NCBI GenBank assembly: GCA_964019055.1
Contig: OZ025210.1
Location: forward strand, 1,804,047-1,868,046
Origin: Anthopleura xanthogrammica
Taxonomy: Eukaryota > Cnidaria > Anthozoa > Actiniaria > Actiniidae
Length of the DNA stretch: 64,000 nt
Reading direction: 5' to 3'
Shown here piece by piece: positions 47,201 through 57,103 of the stretch. Position 1 is the stretch's first letter. The number at the start of each line of letters is the position of its first letter. A program made the position numbers and the translations under genes. A model generated the notes under the pieces. That model saw only the letters and a list, made by a program, of their open reading frames with translations, was not told the DNA's origin and made no database searches.

Positions 47201-50200
47201 TGATTCTCTTGTGCTCTGAGTGTGCTTCCTCCCTCCAAAAGATAAACTTCTAAATTCCAATTAGAATTTCGGTGATAATAAAATAAATCACATTTATTTT
47301 ATTTTATGTACTAAATGCACTTCAAACATGGAAGAATAACAGGCTGAATAACCATCTACATTATTTTAAGCAACATTTTTGGTCATCAAAAATTACTTTT
47401 GCAAAAGTTCTCCAAAGTGGAGTGATTTGAAAGCGCCAGTTTATTAAATGACTTTCATTATGACAAATTGAATCAGTTAAATTTAAGAGCCTTAAAATGT
47501 CTTATTAGTTAGCCCTATGGGGAATTATTAATAAAGTATGTATGTCTGTATGTATGTATGTATGTACTTGTGAGATGTGAAAACAGTAAAATTTTCGAGA
47601 TCTCTGATGTGACAGCTACCAACTGCGCATCCTCATTAGTGAAGCAGTCACATTTTGGAAAATAATAATAACAATACCGCTAATCTTTTCCTCTTTTTGA
47701 ATCTGCACAAATAGTTTCTTTTCTGTTAGTAACTTATAGAAATTTTATCTACAGATACTTCCATGATTCCCATCTTGAACGAGGGAGGATTTTTACGTGA
47801 AGATTATGAAGCTCCTCCCCAGCAAACTAAACCGACAACTCATTCTCGAGTGCCTTCTTTCGAAGTGGATTTGACTTGTGAAGCAGCGAGCAGTGATTCT
47901 GAAGTCGATGTATCTTTGTTAGACGTACCAGAGGTTGTTGTCTTAGACCTGGATGAGCCACACAAGAAAAGAGAAGAAGAGAATTTTGATATGAAAGAGG
48001 AAAGAGAGGGCAATGCCAAGGCAGATGATGGCTGGAGAGAGGTCATGGTGAAGGACAGCTTGCAGGATCAAAGATTTGAAGTCTTGGCTAAAAATGAGGA
48101 AATCGCCCAAGTGGAGGAAAATAAAGTTGATGGAAATAGTGAAGATAATATTTCTGTGAAAGATGATGGTTTTGATATTGAAAACAAGATAACAGCTGAT
48201 TCAGAAGAAACACTAGATGAGTTAAGTCTAGATAAGGATGAAAGTGAAGAACAAGACTCAATCGAAGCTCAAATTGAACGGCGTAGAAATCAAATTGAAA
48301 TGTTGCTGAGCAAGAGGCAATCAACTAATCAAATGTCAAATCGTGAAGAGGTTTGTGAGAAGACTGTTGAAGGCTATGAACCACCCCCCAATATCATTTC
48401 TGTTGGAGAAGACAATACTGTACTGGTCAATAATGATGCTACTTCAGTGTTACCAGCTGATGATGGGACGATTGAGTTTAGGCTTCGTTTAGAGAGCAGT
48501 AGTGATGAAGATGAAGAACAAGATGAAGACACGATAGCCTCAAAAGATCATGAAGTGACTGGTGATAAAGATAGAATAGAAGAGGTTGAGGTTATACAAG
48601 ACACACAGCTTGATGATGAGGAGAACATCACTGTCAAAGACGATCTAGAAAAAGACAAATCTGATATAACAGGTAAAACCTATTTTTGAATGGAGGAATG
48701 GAAGACAGGGTTAGGGGAAAGTTACTGTAGTTATGTATGTAGGAGGAAAGGATTACTCTTAACTGGGCTACCTGTGGAAATCTATGGACCATCGTGTATT
48801 CTAGAGTTTTATATTACTATTTTTACTATTGTTTTATGTTTTGCTTGCAAATTTTGTTGTGTTTCTTTAGATCAAAAAGAAGCTGAAATGTTGAACACTG
48901 GTAATCAGGACAAAATGTTAAAAGAAAATGTCAGGGAAGAGGAAGAGGAAGGGGAAGAGGAAGAAGGCATGGAGATTGAAGAAGTGAGCTGTGAAGAAGG
49001 AAGTTTAGTCCCTGATGAAAAAACTACTGAAGCAGAGATTACACCATCACCTGTGCCAGCTCCATCAGAGTTTGCAGGAACATCCAAGGTAAATTTTGTT
49101 TTCAACTTTGGGAGTGAATTTTTCTCGTTTAAAAACATTTTGTCATTTGGTTTTACAGCACTTCGTCATGCAACACATTTTGGAGGACAAAACAATTGGT
49201 GCCAATTCTCAAGAGATTGAAATTCTTTGTTTTGTCCTCCAAATTGAGCTACTTTGACGTCACGTGAAAGGGGTCTGTAGATGGATAGATCAGATTGGAG
49301 AGGGGAGGGTGGGGGAAGGAAAGTGTGTCTCACCCCAAGAATAAGTCTCATACACAAGGAAGGCATGAAAACATCTACTTTACTTCCTTGGTTTTTTCCT
49401 AAGGTGATAAGGTGTGTGTGTGTTGGAGGTGGGGTGGGGGTGGCGGGGGGCAGTAGCGGTAGCATACACACCTAGTGAACCCACCCCCTCAGTTCCAGAT
49501 AGGTATACAATGTAGATGTTAAATGTTTGTTTGCAATCTATCCTTGTATTTTTAGGAAGATTTGGAAGTGATGCAAGTGAACCTAGATATTGAACAGCAA
49601 TCTCTCCAGACTGAGAGAGCACGTCAAGAAAGAATTGCAGCCACTGTATCCAACGAAATGCTCACGGAAAGTCAGGTAAATGCATGTGTGCTTTTCATCT
49701 AATTCTTGGTTGGGCTGCCTGTGGAGTCTTCTATATATGGCATGGGCAGGGTTCATCTCTATCTTGCTTGTGCTACCTGTTAGGTCATGTATGTCTTGCT
49801 AGCTTGTGCCAACTGAGCGATAATCTATTGCTTGAGCTACAGCCTTGGTTTTGTCTACAACTAGCTTGGAATAACACCGCTGCAGAACGCAAAGCGCATG
49901 CGCTAAAAATTATTTGTTTTGTGAACAAACCTTGCTACCATGGCGCGAAATTCAAAAAGCCGAAGCGAATAAAGCAAAGCCGAGCGAGAAATTTTCAGAG
50001 TAGCTACAGTGTCATATATAAAATAACATACTTTTTGCACCACATAGTTTTACGTTTGCACCAAAGGTGAAAATGAAGTTTAAAGTGGGTCGCGTGCAGC
50101 CGTCGAGTACTGCTATCGCTATTTTCTTGATGTTGTTTTTACGAGTGGTAGTGGTAGTAGATGGTTCAAACAAAACTAGTATATGCATGAGGGCTGAAAA

Positions 50201-53200
50201 AACAAGAACAGGAAGGGCTTGCCAAGGGAGACTTTACTCTGTGAATTCGGAGATATTGAAACTCGCGCATGCGCAGACGTTCTGCAGCGGTGTCGCTTGG
50301 AATACCAGTGGTTTCATCCACATCTTACTTGGGTTACCTGTGGTTTCATCCACATCTTACTTGGGTTACCTGTGGTTTTATCCACATCTTACTTGGGTTA
50401 CCTGTGGTTTCATCCACATCTTACTTGGGTTACCTGTGGTTTTATCCACATCTTACTTGGGTTACCTGTGGTTTCATCCACATCTTACTTGGGTTACCTG
50501 TGGTCTTATCCACATCTTACTTGGGTTACCTGTGGTTTCATATTTTCCAGGAACTTTTACGGTTATTTGGTGTACCATACATTGTCAGTCCCATGGAAGC
50601 CGAGGCGCAGTGTGCCTTCCTGGACTTTACCCAGCAGACAAGTGGCACCATCACGGACGACAGTGATGTTTTCTTGTTTGGTGGAACAAAAGTCTACAAA
50701 AATATCTTCAATCAAAATAAACATGCAGAACTGTACACCCTTGATGCCATTACTGGACACTTAGGTAACGTAGTTCTAACAATTATGACGGAAATCCATT
50801 CTAAGAAACAAAGCATCTTTTTTTTTAACTCTTATTACAGTCAAAATGGCTCAAACATACCCCCTAGTCTCCATTAATGATTTCATTACTCGAATATTGA
50901 GTTGATTATTCACTCTGAGTTTTCATTAAAAATTCGAAGACTCCAAACTTCACATTCATTTCATAACTAAAATGGGTAATTCCATAAAAAAGGGCCGGGA
51001 GGATCGTTGAAAAGAAAAATCCATATTCAGACGCCTCACATTAAATCGTTTAAACGAATAAAGACTAGGTATAAACCGTGATATAGCCTGCGTGCATCCG
51101 AACGTAACTGTTGTTAAACCCAGAGTTAAAGTCGGACTGCACGCAGGCTACCGCGATACTGACTGGGTATTTCATGTTTTTCAGCTTTGGATCGTTCAAA
51201 GATGATCAATCTAGCTTTCATCACCGGAAGTGATTACACTGAAGGAATCCAAGGTACATTGTAGGCGTATCTCTTTGCTTTTGGGTTTATTGATTGTTCG
51301 TCGGGTTACCCGTGGTGTGTAGATTAATGTAACTGATGGACACACAGGGATCCCGAGCACCAAAGAAAGTAAAAGAAGAAATACCATACGTAGAATGCAA
51401 GTCCCACTTTTTTCCTCCAGACTTTTTTAGGATTCCTGTGGACGCGCGGAGATTGGAGCCGAGAAGGCGACTCGACCACAGGAATCCTAAAAACACGTCT
51501 TTACTGAGTCTGTAGGGAAAAGTGGGATTCACTCTCAGTCTATACCATACTATACGAGACTTTTTACATAAGCAAAAGTGGCATATAATTTAAAAACAAA
51601 ACACAAACAAAACAAAACAAAAACAAAGAAAGAACTAAGCTAATAAACTGCATTGAACATAATCAGTTTTCCCACTCCCATGTAATATACAAAAAAAATT
51701 AGGATCTCTCTCCTTTGCCTAATGATTTTTGTAAGTTTTCAATCCCGTAAGTATATTTGTTGTTTGTTTTCTAGGTTTGGGTGCTGTGGGTGCTATGGAA
51801 GTGTTGCACGAGTTTAGCAGTGAGGGGTTCGATGCTCTGAAAAAGTTTAAGTAAGTCAAACCCTTATTATAGTCAAAGTTTAAAAGCTCTGATTTTTTGG
51901 CCTTCAAAAACAACCTCTGGGCTGATCTAAATCAGAGCATGGCTAACTCACAGATCAACAACCTCTGGGCTGATCAAAGTCAGGGCATGACTAAATCACA
52001 GATCAAACCCTGAAACAATCCGTCTGAGCTGATCAAAGTCAAGTCTAACTCTCGCATCGGAATTTAGCTTTTTAGGTTTTTCAGAGGGAGGAAAACCGGA
52101 GAACCTGACTGGCGGGAAACCCTCAAATCAAGGGGGAGACCCAGCAAACTCTACTCACATGTGATGCGAGTCCAGGAGTCGAACCCGAGATCCCAGAGTT
52201 GAGATGATATGCCGCCCTTGATCCCCATATTGATTGGTCAAATTTTAGCGAAAAAACCGAGTATTATTTTTGTTTTTTCTTTTTTCCTTTCAGAAAATGG
52301 CATGAGGAGACCAAGAACAACAAAAACTCGATCCTAGACACAAATGTTAAAAAGAAATTAGTAAGTATATAATTTATTGAAAAATATCAAAATTTCCTAT
52401 AAACATTTCCTTGTTTTCCTTGGTAGAGCGTAGATGCTTGTTTGGCCATAGCCCAAAATGCCCTTGTCGAGAGAGGACTTGAATCGAACCCTAAACCTTA
52501 CCCTATAAACTAACCAACCCTAGAATCGATTCTAGTCCTTTCTTGATGAAGGACAGTTTGGGTTATGGAAACAAGTGTTCAGTGTTTTTCCTTACTAATA
52601 AAAGAATTTACACTTCTCTCTTCAGCGGACGGTGACTCTTCCCACAGGGTTCCCATCTCAAGAGGTCTTGGATTCTTACATTAATCCTGTGATAGACGAG
52701 TCACTTGAGGCGTTCGAGTGGGGCAAGCCAGACCTACATGGCTTGAGATTATATCCTTTTCGTGAAATGTTACTGAATAATTTTGTGGTAAAATAAAGAA
52801 GAATTATACTTGTATGAAAGAAGAGAATAGAAAAATGAATGTAGAACGAATAAATGGAAGAGCAAATGGATGAATGAACAAGAGAACAAATGATGGATGG
52901 ATGGATGGATGAATGAATGGATGAATGAATGAATGGATTAATGAAATGAGTGAATGGATGGATGAATGAATGAAATGAGTGAATATGAATGCAAAGATAA
53001 ATGAATAAATTGAAAAAATAGAAAGATGGGATGAATGGATGTAAAAATAAAATAATTATTTAATAATAATTATAGAATTTAAAAAATGTTTTTTTTCTTG
53101 ACTGTTTCAACGTTTGCTCAGGAGAAACTCGGTTGGCCTGCTGACAAGACAGACGAAATTTTACTTCCGGTCTTAAAGCAGCTCAACAAACAAGAGGTCA

Positions 53201-54857
53201 GTAGTGACCAGTATAGTCTCCTTTGCAGCCGTCCTTAGTGTCGGTCTCAAGATCCCTCCCTACTAACAGCTGCTTACTGCAGCCAGACATTCCATTCCAA
53301 TTGTTTGTTTTAAGCCAATCAGGAAACAGGCCCATGAGGGGCCATCTTGTTGATTTCCCGCCAAAATATAATAAACAATGAGCTTCCGGCTTTTTCCTAA
53401 AATTCAAAACAATGAATGAAACTCCTTTTGTTTTTTTATCTGACGCGCTTCAGTTCTCGATTTCAGAACTAGAGCCGTGATTGGCTAAGCCGTTGAAATT
53501 GAAGGTCTTGCTGCAGTAAGCAGCCGTTAGTGGGGAGGGGTTTTGAGACCGACACTAAGAATTGCTGCAGAGGAGACTATGACCAGTAGTGTTCCATCGT
53601 TTTCACCGTGGTTCATGTCTACTGCTTGGAACTCGAGAATAGTTACCAAGCCCTAATGACCACGAATACTAAATCGGAGATCTGCCGACAGCTTTGCACG
53701 AAGATACATGCGAGCTGTGCGATGCTCTCCCACAAAATATTTCCTTACTCTCTTTTTTTTTCTTTTTTCTTTTGCTTGCTTTTTCCTTCCTTCTCTTTTT
53801 TCATGCTCCATAAGTCTTATGCATAGTGTGTGATAGCGCAACACAGTTAGACTTGGCAGGCGTCATCGGAAACTATTCCCAGTAACCTCTCATTTTGTCT
53901 TGTTCGTAGACTCAAATGAGAATGGAGCACTTCTTCCAGATAAAATTCCACGAGCCAAAAAAGAAACCAAGCAGACGTGTTCGTCGCGTTATTAATCGAT
54001 TCCGCAACCCGCCCAATTTTAGCGAGAGCAGCAGTGAAGATGAAGGTAGAACTTGTAGTGGTTCGCAATCAAGTAGTGTGAAGGGCAGAGGCAAAGAAAC
54101 GGGATCCCGCAACAAGATGGCTGCAGCTCGAGCCAGTCGTGGGAGAGGCCGTGGACAGTCCCGAGGGCGTCGCTCTACCGGAAAAGCTGTAAATACAGAA
54201 CAGTTCAACGATGGTGGATCAAGTGGTCGGGATATGAACGACCGGTCGATTGCGGCTAACGACTATGCTGGAGGAGAGGAAGGGCGTGGCTCGGCATTGG
54301 TGGACAAGAAGCCCAAAAAGGAAGGTAGGAAGATAGGAAAGAGAAAGATAGTTGGGAAGGGAAAAATGAATGTGAATGACCAAGATTCGCATATGCAAGA
54401 GAAAGGTAAAGGGAGTATAATAGACAAAGGTTACTGCAATATTAGAGATCTAAAGAAAGATAATGATATGTTAAAAAGTAACTCGAAAACACAGGGTGAC
54501 CATAACGACAAAAATAACAAACCTAACAATTTATCGTCGAATTGCGAATACAACGAAAATAATTTATCGTTGCTTCAAAAAAATAATGCAAAAAATCAGC
54601 GATATAAAATTCCGAAAAAAAGCTCCGCTACAAAGAAAGACGAGTCGGGGCCTTCGGGCCTCGGAAATGAAAACGACGACAGCTCGACTTCTTCCGACAG
54701 TGATTCCGAAGAAGCCCGAACAAACTGGCCCAATTTGGGAAGTTTTCCAAGGACGAATAAAAATGGTGGCAGAGGCGTGGGAAGAAAGCGAACGAGAGGT
54801 AGAGGACGAGGAAGAGGAAGTGCAAGAAAAAGATCTAAAATCGAAAAAATGTCATGA
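44268..54857 (+). CDS. ERCC5: DNA repair endonuclease XPG (ERCC5), 17 exons
   Basis: Exons: 44268-44355, 44539-44714, 45019-45134, 45301-45390, 45543-45609, 46015-46149, 46702-46945, 47755-48672, 48871-49088, 49556-49675, 50551-50764, 51185-51253, 51775-51850, 52294-52360, 52626-52750, 53112-53196, 53910-54857; 1251 aa (human 1186). XPG makes the 3' incision in nucleotide excision repair in the nucleus. The N-nuclease region starts [12 protein letters not shown] and keeps catalytic Asp30 and Asp77 (FIFDGG) at the human positions. A long acidic spacer follows ([24 protein letters not shown]). The I-nuclease region keeps E740/E742 ([10 protein letters not shown]), D761/D763 (GTITDDSD) and D812 (GSDYTEG). 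Then come the helical part, a PCNA-binding motif QMRMEHFF (938-945) and a basic Arg/Gly-Lys tail. Introns 1 and 15 look U12-type. Confidence 0.95.
44356..44538 (+). other. XPG intron 1, U12-type (GT-AG)
   Basis: The donor is GTATCCTTT, the minor-spliceosome consensus. A branch-like TTCTCTTAAC lies at 44504-44513. The acceptor CAATCAAAAAG lacks a pyrimidine tract, as expected for U12 introns. Confidence 0.75.
47013..47108. mobile_element. Long perfect-stem inverted repeat (hairpin)
   Basis: Arms of about 40 bp: AGTAGCCTGCATTGCAGGCG, then TTCCTCGTTGGTTCCTTTTT, pairing with AAAAAGAACCAACGAGGAAC and CCTGCAATGCAGGCTAGT across a short loop. It abuts the SINE that follows. In XPG intron 7. Confidence 0.75.
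47105..47275 (+). mobile_element. tRNA-related SINE copy with visible A/B-box-like motifs
   Basis: The head reads TGGTATAGCAGTGAGAG (A-box region), then ACCTGGGATTGAGTCCCAC (B-box region at 47151-47162). GTAAGTAGAGTTGCTCG and the CTTCCTCCCTCCAAAAG block follow. Best-preserved tRNA-like head in the window. In XPG intron 7. Confidence 0.7.
47490..47572 (+). mobile_element. Probable LINE 3' tail with (GTAT)n
   Basis: GCCCTATGGGGAATTATTAA, then TAAAGTATGTATGTCTGTAT, ending in a GTAT microsatellite. This is the look of a truncated CR1/L2-like 3' end (inference). In XPG intron 7. Confidence 0.4.
49172..49276 (+). mobile_element. Repeat with GACGTCA core, copy 3
   Basis: TTTTGGAGGACAAAACAATT pairs as an inverted repeat with TTTGTTTTGTCCTCCAAATT. 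It then runs into TTTGACGTCACGTGAAAGG. In XPG intron 9. Confidence 0.7.
50308..50545 (+). repeat. 32-bp minisatellite at the end of XPG intron 10
   Basis: Seven copies of a 32-bp unit (GGTTTCATCCACATCTTACT + TGGGTTACCTGT), starting at 50310, 50342, 50374, 50406, 50438, 50470 and 50502. An eighth, broken unit begins at 50534 and becomes the acceptor CATATTTTCCAG. Copies differ only at C/T in the first ten bases. Because 32 is not a multiple of three and no frame has a stop, all three plus frames stay open. Confidence 0.95.
51399..51529. mobile_element. Inverted-repeat element in XPG intron 12
   Basis: Arms GTCCCACTTTTTTCC / GGGAAAAGTGGGAT and TTTTTAGGATTCCTGTGG / CCACAGGAATCCTAAAAA. The centre is GC-rich. 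No ORF. Confidence 0.65.
51905..52220 (-). mobile_element. tRNA-related SINE, near full length, with tandem tail units
   Basis: On the minus strand the head carries a B-box-like GGTTCGACTCC (52175-52185). It is followed by GTAGAGTTTGCTGGGTCTC, the GGTTCTCCGGTTTTCCTCC block, and three tail units (ATCTGTGAGTTAGCC, TGATCAGCCCAGAGG). Same tail architecture as 20905-21190. In XPG intron 13. Confidence 0.7.
52751..53111 (+). other. XPG intron 15, U12-type AT-AC intron
   Basis: The donor is ATATCCTTT and the acceptor ends in AC (TTTCAAC|GTTTG). A branch-like TTCTTGAC lies at 53095-53102, ten bases from the end. This join gives [13 protein letters not shown], which aligns without a gap to human XPG, DLDKIREFCQRYFGW. 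No GT donor near 52751 does so. Confidence 0.88.
52885..53035. repeat. GGAT/GAAT tetranucleotide repeat
   Basis: ATGGATGG/ATGAATGA array inside the AT-AC intron of XPG. Confidence 0.85.
53214..53579. mobile_element. Inverted-repeat transposon with 9-bp TSD
   Basis: Ends TAGTCTCCTTTGCAGC and GCTGCAGAGGAGACTA. The arms of about 75-80 bp also share CTTAGTGTCGGTCTCAA and GCTGCTTACTGCAG. The flanks are TGACCAGTA at 53205-53213 and again at 53580-53588. The 366-bp element sits in XPG intron 16. A 9-bp duplication suggests the Mutator-like group (inference). Confidence 0.85.
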
Positions 54858-55056
54858 AGGAAAGAGAAAAACAATCTATTTATATATCTTATTTAAAGAT
54901 AATTACAATATTTTATATCCTACCGTGTAAATATGTTTGAAGTTTGATATACCACAGGTAGCCCAAGAGTCGAAAATATACCTTAACGATTTGTAAAGGC
55001 AAAATTCCAAGCGCAGTTAGCCAAATAAATTTGTAAGAATTTGTACAACATTTTAT

Positions 55057-55062
55057 AATAAA
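55057..55062 (+). promoter_or_regulatory. Candidate polyadenylation signal of XPG
   Basis: AATAAA 200 nt after the XPG stop. A second AATAAA lies at 55024-55029. Confidence 0.5.
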
Positions 55063-55574
55063 CTTTGTGTTTATATATTTTTCTTTGAAGTTGTAGCAAA
55101 AATAGCCCAAGAGAGGAAAACAATATTTCCTAAACAAGAATTCAAATCCGGGACTCGGACTCCTCGTTGACGTCATAGACGCCATATTCAAATATTATAT
55201 TGATCTTATGTCGGTGTAAGGTTTGAAATTTGGAATTTTCCCTCGTTAAATTTACTTTCATGCCTGCTTGCTGTTGTTAGTTTTCATGGTGTTCAAGCGT
55301 CATTTTATCGTTTTGAATGATCGTCGTACAAATATCTTCCCCACAAGATCACTGTTTGGATCACAGTCTTAGATTTTTAAATATTAATGGCGGTTAATTC
55401 ATACGTGATCCCAGCTTTCTTGTTTATAAGCTCACAAACACCTGCCGTCAGCATATTAAATAAATATTGATGTATTTAATAGCTTTTCGAGTAAATTGTT
55501 TGATCAGAGACAGTGTAGTATTTATCGGAAATTAAAGGGGATCGAGAGGTAAGAAAATAGAGATAATGAACGAA

Positions 55575-55640
55575 TGGATGGGTGATCGATGGATGGATGG
55601 GTGGATGAATGGATGGGATGGATGAATATAAATAAATGAA
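55575..55640. repeat. GGAT tetranucleotide repeat
   Basis: Short array of GGATGGAT/GAAT units downstream of XPG. Confidence 0.8.
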
Positions 55641-55783
55641 TAAGTGAGTGTGTGTGCGTGTGTGAATAGGAGAAGTGAATGATTGGATAATGAACCAAGG
55701 AACAAAAAGCATCAATTATCGATGATCGAAGAAATATATTTGGTTAAAAAATAAATTATTGCAAAAACATATACCGAAAATGA

Positions 55784-55905
55784 GGGCCGGTTTAGACGTC
55801 GAATTTCACATGTGCCGAATGTTATACAAATGAGCAAAACCTGGATTGTTTCAATTCCTTTTTGCATTAGATTCGGCACGTTAAATTCGACGTCTAAACC
55901 GGGCC
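55784..55905. mobile_element. Inverted-repeat element (MITE-like), 122 bp
   Basis: Ends GGGCCGGTTTAGACGTCGAA and TTCGACGTCTAAACCGGGCC. The inner arms share GTGCCGAAT / ATTCGGCAC. TGAG flanks both sides and could be a short target duplication. Confidence 0.75.
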
Positions 55906-56447
55906 TGAGTATTTAAAAATTAATAACTATTTACTCGGCCATTAAACTATAAATCAAATTACTGGAAATTGTGAGGAAAAGTTGTGTTTTTCAAACCTCA
56001 AAAAATTAAAAATACAAAGAACGGAAACTGAAAATAGAAACAAATAACTAATATCCTTAAAATTGTTTTAGCTTCAAAAAACAGAAAAGTGAAAACAGTA
56101 GAAAATAAGAATGAAAACGTTAATTACGAATTTTATTTTGCGGGAGAAAAAATAGAAAAAAATATTTGTTGAATACTATGTGTAAAAGAAGTTTAAATGA
56201 TCATCTAAAAACAATTTTCTCCAACGACAAGAAAACCTTAAAAACCACAGAAAATAAGAATGATATGTAAATTACGAATTTTATTTCGCAAAAAAAAACA
56301 TGTATTTTTGCTGAATACTCTGTGAAAGGAGAACAAATAGCTCATTAAATGAAACTCTTTAGGATAAAAACAAGGAAATGACTTTTTATGTCTTATCGGA
56401 AGACGTGGGAACCTGTAAAAAATATGTTTATATTTTCTGTTATCTGA

Positions 56448-56534
56448 TTGGTTCGTTTTTGACGTTAATTACTTTGAATATTCATAATAAATTATGCAAA
56501 TGAGATATGAAACGAACGGGGATTTCTGTATAAG
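56448..56534 (+). promoter_or_regulatory. Candidate core promoter: inverted CCAAT, octamer, TATA-like
   Basis: GATTGGTTC (about 56448), the octamer ATGCAAAT (56494-56501) and TATAAG (56529-56534) are ordered and spaced as in a compact promoter, 57-143 bp before the ATG at 56591. Confidence 0.45.
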
Positions 56535-56590
56535 ATTCATTTTACCCTGTAAAATCGAAGTCAGGGAAGGTAGGAATCACATCATACAAG

Positions 56591-57103
56591 ATGCTTTCTC
56601 ATTTACAAAGAGCACAGAGGCGAAGGAGATATGAAAGAGCATCTTCTGCGGATGATACGCCGTCAACTCAAGCCGTTACGCCGCCAACGACACCAGAAAC
56701 ACCAAAGGTGGAAGGATTTCATTTTTATTCTCCGAAAAAGACCAACTCTTCATTCGACAATGGCACGAAAAATAATTCTCCGAAAGCTTTTCACTTTTGT
56801 CGAAGACAAATGAGCGAACCTGAACCACTAGTGTTGGACAAAACAAAGGTACTTGCTTATCAAGAAAAGGAAAATAAAGCCAAAGAAACGAAAGCCGGTG
56901 ATATAAAGACTACAACTTCGAAGTAAATACATTATTCTTCAAGTTATAAAGTAAAAAAAGAAAATATCTTACAGCCGAGTGACGAGGCTACCAGGAGAGA
57001 CGATGATTTGAAAAGTCGGTACATTGCCAACGAGACTGACATCTTTCTATACAAATCCCATGAATATTTCATAAATCTCTTTGAAAATCCGGCTAAGGTA
57101 TAA
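56591..57103 (+). CDS. Unrecognised small basic protein, 111 aa (or 128 aa if spliced)
   Basis: One-exon model 56591-56926 gives 111 aa. A two-exon model (56591-56848 joined to 56975-57103; donor GTACTT, acceptor TTACAG) is also in frame and gives 128 aa ending HEYFINLFENPAKV. An in-frame stop lies upstream, so the ATG at 56591 is the first usable one. The protein starts MLSHLQRAQRRRRYERASS and has a Thr/Pro stretch (TPPTTPETPK). It contains two similar phrases, GFHFYSPKK and AFHFCRRQ, the second followed by MSEPEP. There is no signal peptide and no membrane segment. I recognise no family; the sequence looks mostly disordered. It follows a compact promoter-like stretch. Confidence 0.45.

Larger units (their letters stand above)
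54858..56590. other. Region between XPG and the small gene at 56591
   Basis: XPG 3' UTR with candidate polyadenylation signals AATAAA at 55024-55029 and 55057-55062. It also holds a GGAT repeat (55575-55630), an inverted-repeat element (55784-55905) and AT-rich sequence leading into the next promoter. Confidence 0.6.

Noticed and set aside
50067..50877. Three overlapping frames of 180-200 aa with [16 protein letters not shown] repeats
   Set aside because: They are the 32-bp minisatellite read in three frames, fused to XPG exon 11. The real exon starts at 50551.
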